A program made the position numbers and the translations under genes. 7,812 nt of DNA from JBBSGC01 sp038254525 (lineage in GTDB: Bacteria > Actinomycetota > Actinomycetes > Propionibacteriales > Nocardioidaceae), in NCBI GenBank assembly GCA_038254525.1, contig JBBSGC010000094.1, positions 1-7,812 on the forward strand. Reading direction: 5' to 3'. This document shows positions 1 to 7,524 of the stretch, piece after piece. Below the pieces are notes generated by a model. It was not told where the DNA came from, did no database searches, and saw only the letters and a program-made list of their open reading frames with translations. The stretch's first letter is position 1, and each line of letters opens with the position of its first letter.

Positions 1-726
1 CGGACCTCGGCCCGGCGGCTCAGCGAGCTCGAAGGTGACGACGACCGCATCGACACGCTGCGAGCCGAGGGCGACGTGCTGACCGATCGGCTGCTCACCA
101 TCGCGACCGAGCTGTCGCGGGCCCGCCAGAGCGCGGCAGCAACGTTGGCGGCTGCTGTGAACCAGGAGCTCGGCGCACTGGCCATGCCGAACGCCCGGAT
201 CCGGGTCGACGTGCGCACGCCTGAACCCGCCACTCCCGAGGCGCTCGGGCCGGACGGCGCCGACGAGGTCGAGCTCCTGCTGGCCGCCAACGCCGGCGCG
301 CCGGCCCGGCCGCTGGCCAAGGGCACCAGCGGTGGTGAGCTGTCGCGGGTGATGCTGGCGCTGGAGGTGGTGCTCGCCGGGACCGGGGAGACGCCTACTT
401 TCGTCTTCGACGAGGTGGATGCAGGGGTCGGTGGCTCGGCCGCCATCGAGGTTGGTCGGCGGCTGGCCCGGTTGGCCCGGAGCGCGCAGGTGGTCGCGGT
501 CACCCACCTGCCGCAGGTGGCGGCGTTCGCCGACTCCCACCACCGGGTGCGTAAGCGCGACGACGGCAGCGTGACCACGAGCGGCGTGCAGGCGCTCGAC
601 GACGCCGCGCGCGTGGAGGAGCTGGCGCGGATGCTGGCCGGTGTGGAGGACTCCGCAACCGCTCGGGCCCACGCTCAGGAGCTGCTCGACGTGGCTGCGG
701 GTGAACGCGCCCGAGCGGACCGGTGA
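1..726 (+). CDS. recN: DNA repair protein RecN, C-terminal part (5' end outside window)
   Basis: RecN is an SMC-like ATPase that acts early in recombinational repair of DNA double-strand breaks in the cytoplasm. The frame is open from base 1, and 241 residues are visible, so only the end of the coiled coil and the C-terminal ATPase lobe are present (the whole family is usually about 550-590 residues). Visible motifs, numbered within the fragment: the ABC signature SGGELSR at 110-116, the Walker B segment FVFDEVDAGVGG starting at 134, and the switch segment THLPQVAA starting at 168. These three in this order and spacing are diagnostic of RecN. The ATG at base 76 is internal, since recognisable coiled-coil sequence continues upstream to base 1. 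The gene stops at TGA 724-726, and steA follows after 75 bases. Any SOS operator would lie outside the window. Confidence 0.96.
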   Translation, partial: RTSARRLSELEGDDDRIDTLRAEGDVLTDRLLTIATELSRARQSAAATLAAAVNQELGALAMPNARIRVDVRTPEPATPEALGPDGADEVELLLAANAGAPARPLAKGTSGGELSRVMLALEVVLAGTGETPTFVFDEVDAGVGGSAAIEVGRRLARLARSAQVVAVTHLPQVAAFADSHHRVRKRDDGSVTTSGVQALDDAARVEELARMLAGVEDSATARAHAQELLDVAAGERARADR

Positions 727-788
727 CCGTGCGCACCGCCGTGCCGACGCGGCCGTAAACGTGCCCGGTTCACCCCGAGGACCGTGGC

Positions 789-792
789 AGGA
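789..792 (+). promoter_or_regulatory. Ribosome binding site choosing the steA start
   Basis: AGGA lies 9 bases before the ATG at 802 and favours that codon over the in-frame GTG at 784, which has no purine-rich site at proper spacing. The same bases could be read as a CAGGAT -10 box (788-793) for a leaderless transcript, but no matching -35 box is seen. Confidence 0.5.
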
Positions 793-801
793 TGGCAGCC
801 G

Positions 802-1983
802 ATGCGTCTCACCTCCCTCCGCAAGTCCCGTGAAGTCTCCGAGCCCGGTGTCGCCGGTGTCGTGAGACTGGACAGGCGCACCAAGAACCTGACCAAGCGG
901 CTCAGACCGGGCAACGTGGCGCTGATCGACCACATGGACATCGACCGGGTGAGCGCCGAGGCGCTGGTCGCCTGCCAGGTGTCGGCAGTCGTCAACGTCT
1001 CGGAGTCGATCTCGGGGCGCTACCCCAACCTCGGTCCCGAGATCATCGCCGCCGCCGGCATCCCGCTGATCGACAACGTCGGCTCCGACGTCTTCGCCGA
1101 CCTCGACGAGGGCGACTTCGTGCGCATCGAGGACGGCACGATCTACCACGACGAGGTCGCCGTGGGCAGCGGCGAGGTCTTGGACGCTGAACGCGTGCTG
1201 CGGTTGGTGGCCGAGGCCCGGGCCGGCTTGTCCTCCCAGCTCGAGGCGTTCACCGCCAACACGATGGAGTATCTCAAGCGCGAGCGCGCCCTCCTGCTCG
1301 ACGGAGTCGGCGTGCCGGACATCGTCACCGAGATCGACGGCCGGCATGTGCTGATCGTGGTGCGCGGCTACGACTACCGGGAGGACCTGCGCGCTCTGCG
1401 TCACTACATCGGTGAGAACCGTCCGATCCTGTGCGGCGTCGATGGTGGCGCGGACGCGCTCGTGGAGGCCGGCTACACCCCCGACATGATCATCGGCGAC
1501 ATGGACTCGGTCTCGGACTCGACACTGCGCTGCGGGGCCGAGCTGATCGTGCACGCCTACCGCGACGGCCGCGCGCCCGGTATGGAACGCCTGGAACGGC
1601 TCGGTGTCGAGGGCGTGGTGTTCCCGGCGACTGGCACCAGCGAAGACGTCGCGATGCTCCTCTGTGACTCCAAGGGCGCTGCCTTGATCGTCGCGGTCGG
1701 GACGCATGCCACGCTGGTGGAGTTCCTCGACAAGGGCCGATCGGGTATGGCCAGCACCTTCTTGACCCGGCTCCGGGTGGGGCCCAAGCTCGTTGACGCC
1801 AAGGGCGTCGGACGGCTCTACCGCAGCCGGATCCGGACCTGGCAGATCCTGTTGCTGATCGTGTCGGGGCTGCTCGCGCTGCTCGTCGCGGTCGCCTCTA
1901 CGCCCACGGGCCAAGGCTGGCTGAGCGTTCTGGACGCCCGCTGGCACGACCTCCTCTACTGGTTCCAGGGACTCCTCCCGTGA
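802..1983 (+). CDS. steA: SteA-like cytokinetic ring protein, membrane anchored
   Basis: SteA is known from Corynebacterium glutamicum as a septum-localised protein that works with SteB in cell separation; the M. tuberculosis counterpart is Rv1697. With the ATG at 802 the product has 393 residues. The N-terminal domain carries the family block SGRYPNLGPEI (about 71-81). The middle resembles the thiamin pyrophosphokinase catalytic fold: GVDGGADAL at 212-220, PDMIIGDMDS at 227-236 and TSEDVA at 279-284. The segment STFLTRLRVGPKLVDAKGV (about 318-336) is typical of this family. One hydrophobic helix, about 348-366, follows a basic stretch (RSRIR), so the large domain is probably cytoplasmic and held by a C-terminal anchor. 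An upstream in-frame GTG at 784 would add six residues but has a poorer ribosome binding site. The stop overlaps the steB start by 4 bases. The family assignment is firm; the biochemical activity is unknown. Confidence 0.9.
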   Translation: MRLTSLRKSREVSEPGVAGVVRLDRRTKNLTKRLRPGNVALIDHMDIDRVSAEALVACQVSAVVNVSESISGRYPNLGPEIIAAAGIPLIDNVGSDVFADLDEGDFVRIEDGTIYHDEVAVGSGEVLDAERVLRLVAEARAGLSSQLEAFTANTMEYLKRERALLLDGVGVPDIVTEIDGRHVLIVVRGYDYREDLRALRHYIGENRPILCGVDGGADALVEAGYTPDMIIGDMDSVSDSTLRCGAELIVHAYRDGRAPGMERLERLGVEGVVFPATGTSEDVAMLLCDSKGAALIVAVGTHATLVEFLDKGRSGMASTFLTRLRVGPKLVDAKGVGRLYRSRIRTWQILLLIVSGLLALLVAVASTPTGQGWLSVLDARWHDLLYWFQGLLP

Positions 1984-2921
1984 TCGACTTCCGCTATCAC
2001 GTCATCTCGATCGTGGCGATCTTCCTCGCGCTGGCAACCGGAATCGCGCTCGGCGCCGGCCCGCTGGGCAACAAGCTCCAGCAGGGCCTGCTGAACTCCG
2101 CCGCGCAGGACCGGCAGGACAAGATCGACCTGCGCACCAATCTGGACTCCTCGAACCAGATGGTCAGCTACAACGACGACTTCGTGTCCGCGGTCGCCGG
2201 CCAGCTGCTGGGCCAACGGCTGTCCGGTCGTACGGTCGCGGTCTTCTCGCTGCCCGGGGCGGACCCGAACACCGTGGCGGCGATCCGCGACGACATCGCA
2301 AAGGCTGGCGGCACCGTCGTCGCCGACGTCACCGTGTCCGGCGCGCTGCTCGACCCGGCCAACCGGCAGACCGCAGAGAACCTGGCCGGCCAGGTGCTCG
2401 ACGGGGTTCCAGGTCTCCCCAACACCGCGGGCGCCTCCAGCTACCAGCTGGTTGGCTACAGCGTGGCTCGCGGCTTTCTCGCCACGCCCGCCACCGGCGC
2501 GATGGTCGACCCGACCGCGCAGGAGATCCAGGCTGCCTTCGACGGCGCTCACTACCTCAGCTACGGCGGCGACATCAACAAGCGCGGCAACCTCGCTGTG
2601 CTCGTGGCCGGACCGCCGGCGGCCAACGTGCAGTCCGGCCAGGGCGAGCTGCTGGCGACCGTCGCCAAGGCCATGGACGCGCTGTCGGGCGGGGTCGTGG
2701 TCAGCGGGCCCCTGACCTCGGCCGGTGACGGCGGCTACATCCAGGCGGTCCGCGCCAGCGATGCCGCCGCCAGCGTCTCCACCGTCGACGTGGCCGACGT
2801 CCCGGCGGGACAGGTGGCGACCGCACTCGCGCTGGAGCAGCAGGCCGACGGTGCAGCCGGTCAGTACGGCATCGGCGACGGCGCCGACTCCCGGCTGCCC
2901 GTCGTGTCCACCGGCCAGTGA
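1980..2921 (+). CDS. steB: SteB / MctB-family (copper transporter family) envelope protein
   Basis: The 313-residue product belongs to the MctB family. M. tuberculosis Rv1698 was described as an outer-membrane channel for copper efflux, while the Corynebacterium homologue SteB acts with SteA in cell separation. The N-terminus FRYHVISIVAIFLALATGIALG (about 4-25) is a signal-anchor helix typical of the family. It is followed by a polar stretch that may form a short coiled coil (about 31-65) and then an Ala/Gly/Val-rich extracytoplasmic domain. There is no cysteine in the whole protein and no Met- or His-rich cluster, so nothing here points to copper binding. The GTG start overlaps the steA stop as GTGA, and the stop overlaps the next start in the same way, which implies translational coupling. 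The actinobacterial context supports the SteB reading over a copper channel; the choice of role is inference. Confidence 0.88.
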   Translation: MIDFRYHVISIVAIFLALATGIALGAGPLGNKLQQGLLNSAAQDRQDKIDLRTNLDSSNQMVSYNDDFVSAVAGQLLGQRLSGRTVAVFSLPGADPNTVAAIRDDIAKAGGTVVADVTVSGALLDPANRQTAENLAGQVLDGVPGLPNTAGASSYQLVGYSVARGFLATPATGAMVDPTAQEIQAAFDGAHYLSYGGDINKRGNLAVLVAGPPAANVQSGQGELLATVAKAMDALSGGVVVSGPLTSAGDGGYIQAVRASDAAASVSTVDVADVPAGQVATALALEQQADGAAGQYGIGDGADSRLPVVSTGQ

Positions 2922-3805
2922 GCCGTCGAGCTTCGACAGCGCTCGACCCGGTGGCGGCACCGGTGCGGCGTCGGGCGGCCCACTTCGCACTCGTACGCCC
3001 GGCGCTGGTGGCTGCGGTGACCACCGCCGCGGCGCGCCGAGTGCTCGAGGCGGCGCCGCCGGGTGGAGCCGGTCGATGGCGTCGTACCAACCATGCCGGT
3101 CACGACGTCACCCTGCTCGAGGGACCGGCCGTGGTGGCCGGTCTGGTCGCGGGGACGCTGGCGGCTTCGCCGGTCCACGGCTGGAGCCGGGTCACGGTCG
3201 CCTCGGCGCTCGCGGCCGTCGGGGCAGTCGGCGCCTACGACGACCTGCGCGGCGCGTCGGCGACCAAAGGGCTGCGCGGCCACCTCGATGCGCTGCGCGG
3301 CCGACAGCTCAGCAGCGGGACGGTCAAGGTGCTCGGCATCGGGGCCTGCGGTCTGGTTTCCGCAACGGCGCTGCGGCGCTCCCTGGACCGGACGGTGTGG
3401 CATCCCGCCACCGCGCTCGACGCCCTCCTGGTCGCCGCCTCGGCCAACCTGGTGAACCTGCTCGACCTGCGGCCCGGGCGGGCGCTCAAGGGCGCGCTGC
3501 TCGCCTCGGCCGGCCTGCTGAGCCGGTCAGGGGCAGCGCTGGCGGCACCGGTCACGGGCGCGGCACTCGGCGCCGCACGGGGCGACCTCGCCGGGCGCAG
3601 CATGCTCGGTGACTGCGGCGCCAACGCGCTGGGCGCGGCTGCCGGGGGAGTCGCGGTCGTCGCTGTCCCGGCGCCCCAGCGCACCGCGCTGCTCGCCGCG
3701 GTCGTCGGGCTGACCCTGGCCAGCGAGCGGGTCAGCTTCTCGGCGGTGATCGACTCCTCGCCGTTGCTGCGCCGGGTCGACGCCCTCGGCCGACCTCACC
3801 AATGA
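2918..3805 (+). CDS. MraY/WecA-like polyprenyl-phosphate sugar-phosphate transferase homologue
   Basis: The 295-residue integral membrane protein is rich in Ala, Gly, Leu and Val, with about seven or eight hydrophobic segments. It follows the layout of the MraY/WecA family (glycosyltransferase family 4), which moves a sugar-1-phosphate from a UDP-sugar onto undecaprenyl phosphate. Matching motifs: RTNHAGHDVTLLEGPA (56-71) at the site of the first substrate loop; the acidic pair in GAYDDLRG (D108, D109); KGLRGHLDALRG (117-128); the Asn/Asp motif SANLVNLLDLRPGRALKG (175-192, with N177, N180, D183); and MLGDCGAN (229-236, D232), like the GD-G-S motif of MraY. It is shorter than MraY (about 360 residues), and the C-terminal histidine motif of MraY is absent, so it is not the housekeeping MraY and its substrate is unknown. 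The GTG start overlaps the steB stop as GTGA, making it the third coupled gene of this set. Confidence 0.78.
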   Translation: MSRRASTALDPVAAPVRRRAAHFALVRPALVAAVTTAAARRVLEAAPPGGAGRWRRTNHAGHDVTLLEGPAVVAGLVAGTLAASPVHGWSRVTVASALAAVGAVGAYDDLRGASATKGLRGHLDALRGRQLSSGTVKVLGIGACGLVSATALRRSLDRTVWHPATALDALLVAASANLVNLLDLRPGRALKGALLASAGLLSRSGAALAAPVTGAALGAARGDLAGRSMLGDCGANALGAAAGGVAVVAVPAPQRTALLAAVVGLTLASERVSFSAVIDSSPLLRRVDALGRPHQ

Positions 3806-3824
3806 CGGACCATCGACCTCCACA

Positions 3825-3838
3825 CCGCGTGCCGCGTG
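3825..3838 (+). repeat. Tandem 7-base direct repeat upstream of pyrG promoter
   Basis: CCGCGTG occurs twice in a row (3825-3831 and 3832-3838), about 30 bases before the putative pyrG -10 box. It could be half-sites for a regulator, but a chance origin in GC-rich DNA is as likely. Confidence 0.3.
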
Positions 3839-3868
3839 TCGGTGCCGGTTCTACGACGGGGCGATCGT

Positions 3869-3877
3869 TGATAGTCT
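3869..3877 (+). promoter_or_regulatory. Putative extended -10 promoter of pyrG
   Basis: TGATAGTCT combines a TGN extension (3869-3871) with a TAGTCT -10 box (3872-3877), a good match to actinobacterial primary sigma factor promoters and a local AT-rich spot. The -35 region 17 bases upstream (TTCTAC, 3849-3854) is poor, which an extended -10 can compensate. It predicts a transcript start near 3884 and a leader of about 50 bases before the TTG at 3935, giving pyrG and the NUDIX gene a start of transcription separate from the steA set. Confidence 0.55.
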
Positions 3878-3892
3878 GGAACCCCGTGGGAG

Positions 3893-3907
3893 GGCGAACC
3901 GCTCGCC
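3893..3907 (+). other. Small hairpin in pyrG leader
   Basis: GGCGA (3893-3897) and TCGCC (3903-3907) can pair around the loop ACCGC, inside the predicted pyrG leader. With five base pairs and no following run of T it is not a terminator. It might affect translation or pausing, or be chance. Confidence 0.3.
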
Positions 3908-3924
3908 GACAGGTTTTCGACCAC

Positions 3925-3929
3925 GGGAG
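3925..3929 (+). promoter_or_regulatory. Ribosome binding site fixing the TTG start of pyrG
   Basis: GGGAG ends 5 bases before the TTG at 3935. No ATG or GTG in the pyrG frame lies near the expected N-terminus; the first in-frame ATG, at 4058, would remove the P-loop. This site therefore supports the rare TTG start. Confidence 0.7.
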
Positions 3930-3934
3930 TCGCC

Positions 3935-5634
<1,700 letters not shown>

Positions 5635-5638
<4 letters not shown>

Positions 5639-6309
5639 GCGCCGGGGAAACCCTGCCAGGAGAGCTTTGGCGGACCGGAGACGAGCTGTGCGACCGGGTG
5701 GAGAGCTGGCCCGTGGCGGCCACCGCCCGGCCCTACGACGGGGACTTCGTGTCGGTCCGGCTGGATGCGGTGCTCGGAGCCGATGGAGCAAAGTTCGAGC
5801 GGGTCGTCGTCGAGCACCAGGGCGCCGTCGGGGTGCTCGCGCTCGACGGCCAGCGCCGGGTGTTGCTGCTGCGGCAGTACCGCCACGCTGTTGGCCGCCG
5901 GCTGCTCGAGATCCCGGCCGGCGTCCGCGACGTGGCCGGCGAGGAACCGGTGGCCGTGGCCGCCCGGGAGCTCGCCGAGGAGGCGCACCTGCGGGCCGGT
6001 GACTGGCGGCTGCTGCTGGAGCTGCTGCCGTCCCCGGGGGTCACCGACGAGCACTGGTGGGTCTTCCTTGCCCGCGACCTGAGCGTGGCGGTGGGCGGGG
6101 ACCACGTCGCGGTGCACGAGGAGGCCGACATGACCGCGGTCTGGGTGCCGCTCGAGGAGGCGGTACGCGCGGTCCTCGACCGCCGGCTGACCGACTCGAT
6201 GGCGGCAGCGGCACTGCTGGCCGTGACCGTGGTGGAGCACCGGGACGGCATGGATGCGTTGCCTGAGGTCCCGCTCACCGATGAGATCGCCGCCCCGCCG
6301 GCCGGCTGA
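5635..6309 (+). CDS. NUDIX hydrolase, ADP-ribose pyrophosphatase type
   Basis: The 224-residue cytoplasmic protein is a NUDIX hydrolase of the type that cleaves ADP-ribose to AMP and ribose 5-phosphate; the positional counterpart in M. tuberculosis is Rv1700, an ADP-ribose pyrophosphatase. The beta-strand VVEHQGAVGVLALD (58-71) leads into LLLRQYRHAVGRRLLEIPAG (77-96), typical of the ADPRase subgroup, then the NUDIX box from G96 to L119 with the metal-binding core RELAEE (111-116). The residue before the last position of the box is His118 instead of the usual Gly; the acidic core is intact. Downstream LLPSPGVTDEHWWVFLA (130-146) and HEEADM (161-166) also fit ADPRases. The GTG start overlaps the pyrG stop by 4 bases, so the two are translationally coupled. 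The frame stays open far upstream inside pyrG, but that part is a codon-bias shadow. The exact substrate is inferred. Confidence 0.9.
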
Positions 6310-6317
6310 CCCGGTCA
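6307..6317. promoter_or_regulatory. Short palindrome ahead of ald, possible operator
   Basis: TGACCCGGTCA is an inverted repeat of TGACC around a central C. It overlaps the NUDIX stop codon and ends just before the possible ald -10 box, where a repressor or activator could act. It is short, so chance is a real alternative. Confidence 0.3.
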
Positions 6318-6318
6318 C

Positions 6319-6324
6319 TAGACT
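6319..6324 (+). promoter_or_regulatory. Possible -10 box of ald
   Basis: TAGACT fits the TANNNT consensus of actinobacterial primary promoters and sits in the 85-base gap before ald. The predicted transcript start is near 6331. No -35 box is visible at 16-18 bases upstream and there is no TGN extension, so an activator would probably be required, or the box is fortuitous. Confidence 0.38.
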
Positions 6325-6350
6325 CCGACTCGACCACCGTTCCGGCGGTC

Positions 6351-6369
6351 GCCGGGTCCGGCGCCCGGC
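6351..6369 (+). other. GC-rich hairpin before ald
   Basis: GCCGGG (6351-6356) and CCCGGC (6364-6369) form a perfect six-pair all-GC stem around a seven-base loop. No run of T follows. It could be a weak terminator-like end for the pyrG-NUDIX transcript or a structure in the ald leader, just upstream of the ribosome binding site AGGGAG (6381-6386). Confidence 0.4.
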
Positions 6370-6394
6370 TTCGACGACGTAGGGAGCGCGGTCG

Positions 6395-7510
6395 ATGAGG
6401 ATCGGCGTGCCGAAGGAAGTCAAGAACCACGAGTACCGGGTGGCCATCACGCCCTCCGGCGTCCACGAGCTCACCGCCCACGGCCACGAGGTCGTCGTCG
6501 AGGCCGCCGCCGGGATCGGCTCCTCGATCCGCGATGAGGAGTTCGCCCGTGCCGGCGCGCGCATCCTGGCCACCGCGGACGAGGTGTGGGACGCCGGCGA
6601 GCTGATCCTCAAGGTCAAAGAGCCGATCCCCAGCGAGCACCACCGCATGCGGGAGGGGCAGACGCTGTTCACCTACCTGCACCTGGCCGCGTCGAAGGAG
6701 TGCACCGACGCGCTGCTCGAGCGGAAGGTCACCGGCATCGCCTACGAGACCGTGCAGACCCCCGACCTGGCGCTGCCACTGCTCGCGCCGATGAGCGAGG
6801 TCGCCGGCCGGCTCGCGCCCCAGGCCGGCGCCTACCACCTGATGCGCCAAGGCGGTGGGCGCGGCGTGCTGATGGGTGGGGTGTCCGGCGTCTACGCCGC
6901 CAAGGTGGTCGTCATCGGGGCCGGAGTCTCCGGCATGAACGCTGCGGCGATCTCGCTCGGCATGCAGGCCGAGGTGCTGCTCCTGGACCGCAACATCGAC
7001 CGGCTCCGGCAGGCCGACCGGATCTACCAGGGCCACCTGCAGACCGTCGCCTCCAACGCCTACGAGGTGGAGCGGGCGGTGCTCGACGCGGACCTGGTGA
7101 TCGGCGCGGTGCTGGTGCCCGGCGCCAAGGCCCCGACGCTGGTCTCCAACGAGCTGGTGTCGCGGATGAAGCCCGGCAGCGTGCTGGTGGACATCTCGAT
7201 CGACCAGGGGGGCTGCTTCGAGGACTCCCGGCCGACGACCCACGACGACCCGACCTATCCGGTCCACGACTCGGTCTTCTACTGCGTGGCGAACATGCCG
7301 GGCGCCGTGCCGCACACCTCCACCTACGCGTTGACCAACGTGACCCTGCCCTACGCGGTGGCGCTGGCCGACCGGGGCTGGCAGCAAGCGCTTCGCGACG
7401 ACTCCAGCCTCGCGCTGGGTCTGAACACCGACGACGGCTCGCTGACCAACGAACCGGTCGCGGAGGCGCACGGCCTTCCGCACCGCAGCCTCGACGAGGT
7501 GCTCGCCTGA
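6395..7510 (+). CDS. ald: L-alanine dehydrogenase (NAD)
   Basis: Ald interconverts L-alanine and pyruvate plus ammonia with NAD/NADH in the cytoplasm, feeding alanine into carbon metabolism or making it when redox or nitrogen state demands. The product has 371 residues, the length of M. tuberculosis Ald. The N-terminus MRIGVPKEVKNHEYRVAITP is the family hallmark. Residues known to be catalytic or substrate-binding in the M. tuberculosis enzyme are at the same numbers: Arg15, Lys75 (in LKVKEP), His96 (in YLHLAA) and Asp270 (in DISIDQGG). The Rossmann motif GAGVSG is at 175-180, with Asp198 (LLLDRN) placed to bind the NAD ribose. The C-terminal NMPGAVPHTSTYALTN block (from 299) is also conserved. 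The ATG has AGGGAG eight bases upstream. It sits between the NUDIX gene and xerD, with its own possible promoter, and is probably co-transcribed with xerD. Confidence 0.97.
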   Translation: MRIGVPKEVKNHEYRVAITPSGVHELTAHGHEVVVEAAAGIGSSIRDEEFARAGARILATADEVWDAGELILKVKEPIPSEHHRMREGQTLFTYLHLAASKECTDALLERKVTGIAYETVQTPDLALPLLAPMSEVAGRLAPQAGAYHLMRQGGGRGVLMGGVSGVYAAKVVVIGAGVSGMNAAAISLGMQAEVLLLDRNIDRLRQADRIYQGHLQTVASNAYEVERAVLDADLVIGAVLVPGAKAPTLVSNELVSRMKPGSVLVDISIDQGGCFEDSRPTTHDDPTYPVHDSVFYCVANMPGAVPHTSTYALTNVTLPYAVALADRGWQQALRDDSSLALGLNTDDGSLTNEPVAEAHGLPHRSLDEVLA

Positions 7511-7524
7511 CCGAGCAGGCCACG

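Noticed and set aside
729..736. GTGCGCAC palindrome after recN as a terminator or operator
   Set aside because: Eight bases without a loop or T run. Such palindromes are expected by chance in GC-rich DNA.
755..760. GTAAAC as a -10 box for steA
   Set aside because: Weak match, and no -35 box at suitable spacing. I could not support a promoter in the 75-base recN-steA gap.
784..801. GTG at 784 as the steA start
   Set aside because: It would add six residues not typical of the family, and AGGA at 789-792 is spaced for the ATG at 802. Kept only as an alternative.
1956..2990. Minus-strand open frame (344 codons) opposite steB
   Set aside because: Mirror of steB codon bias. Low-complexity Gly/Val/His/Arg composition and no family resemblance.
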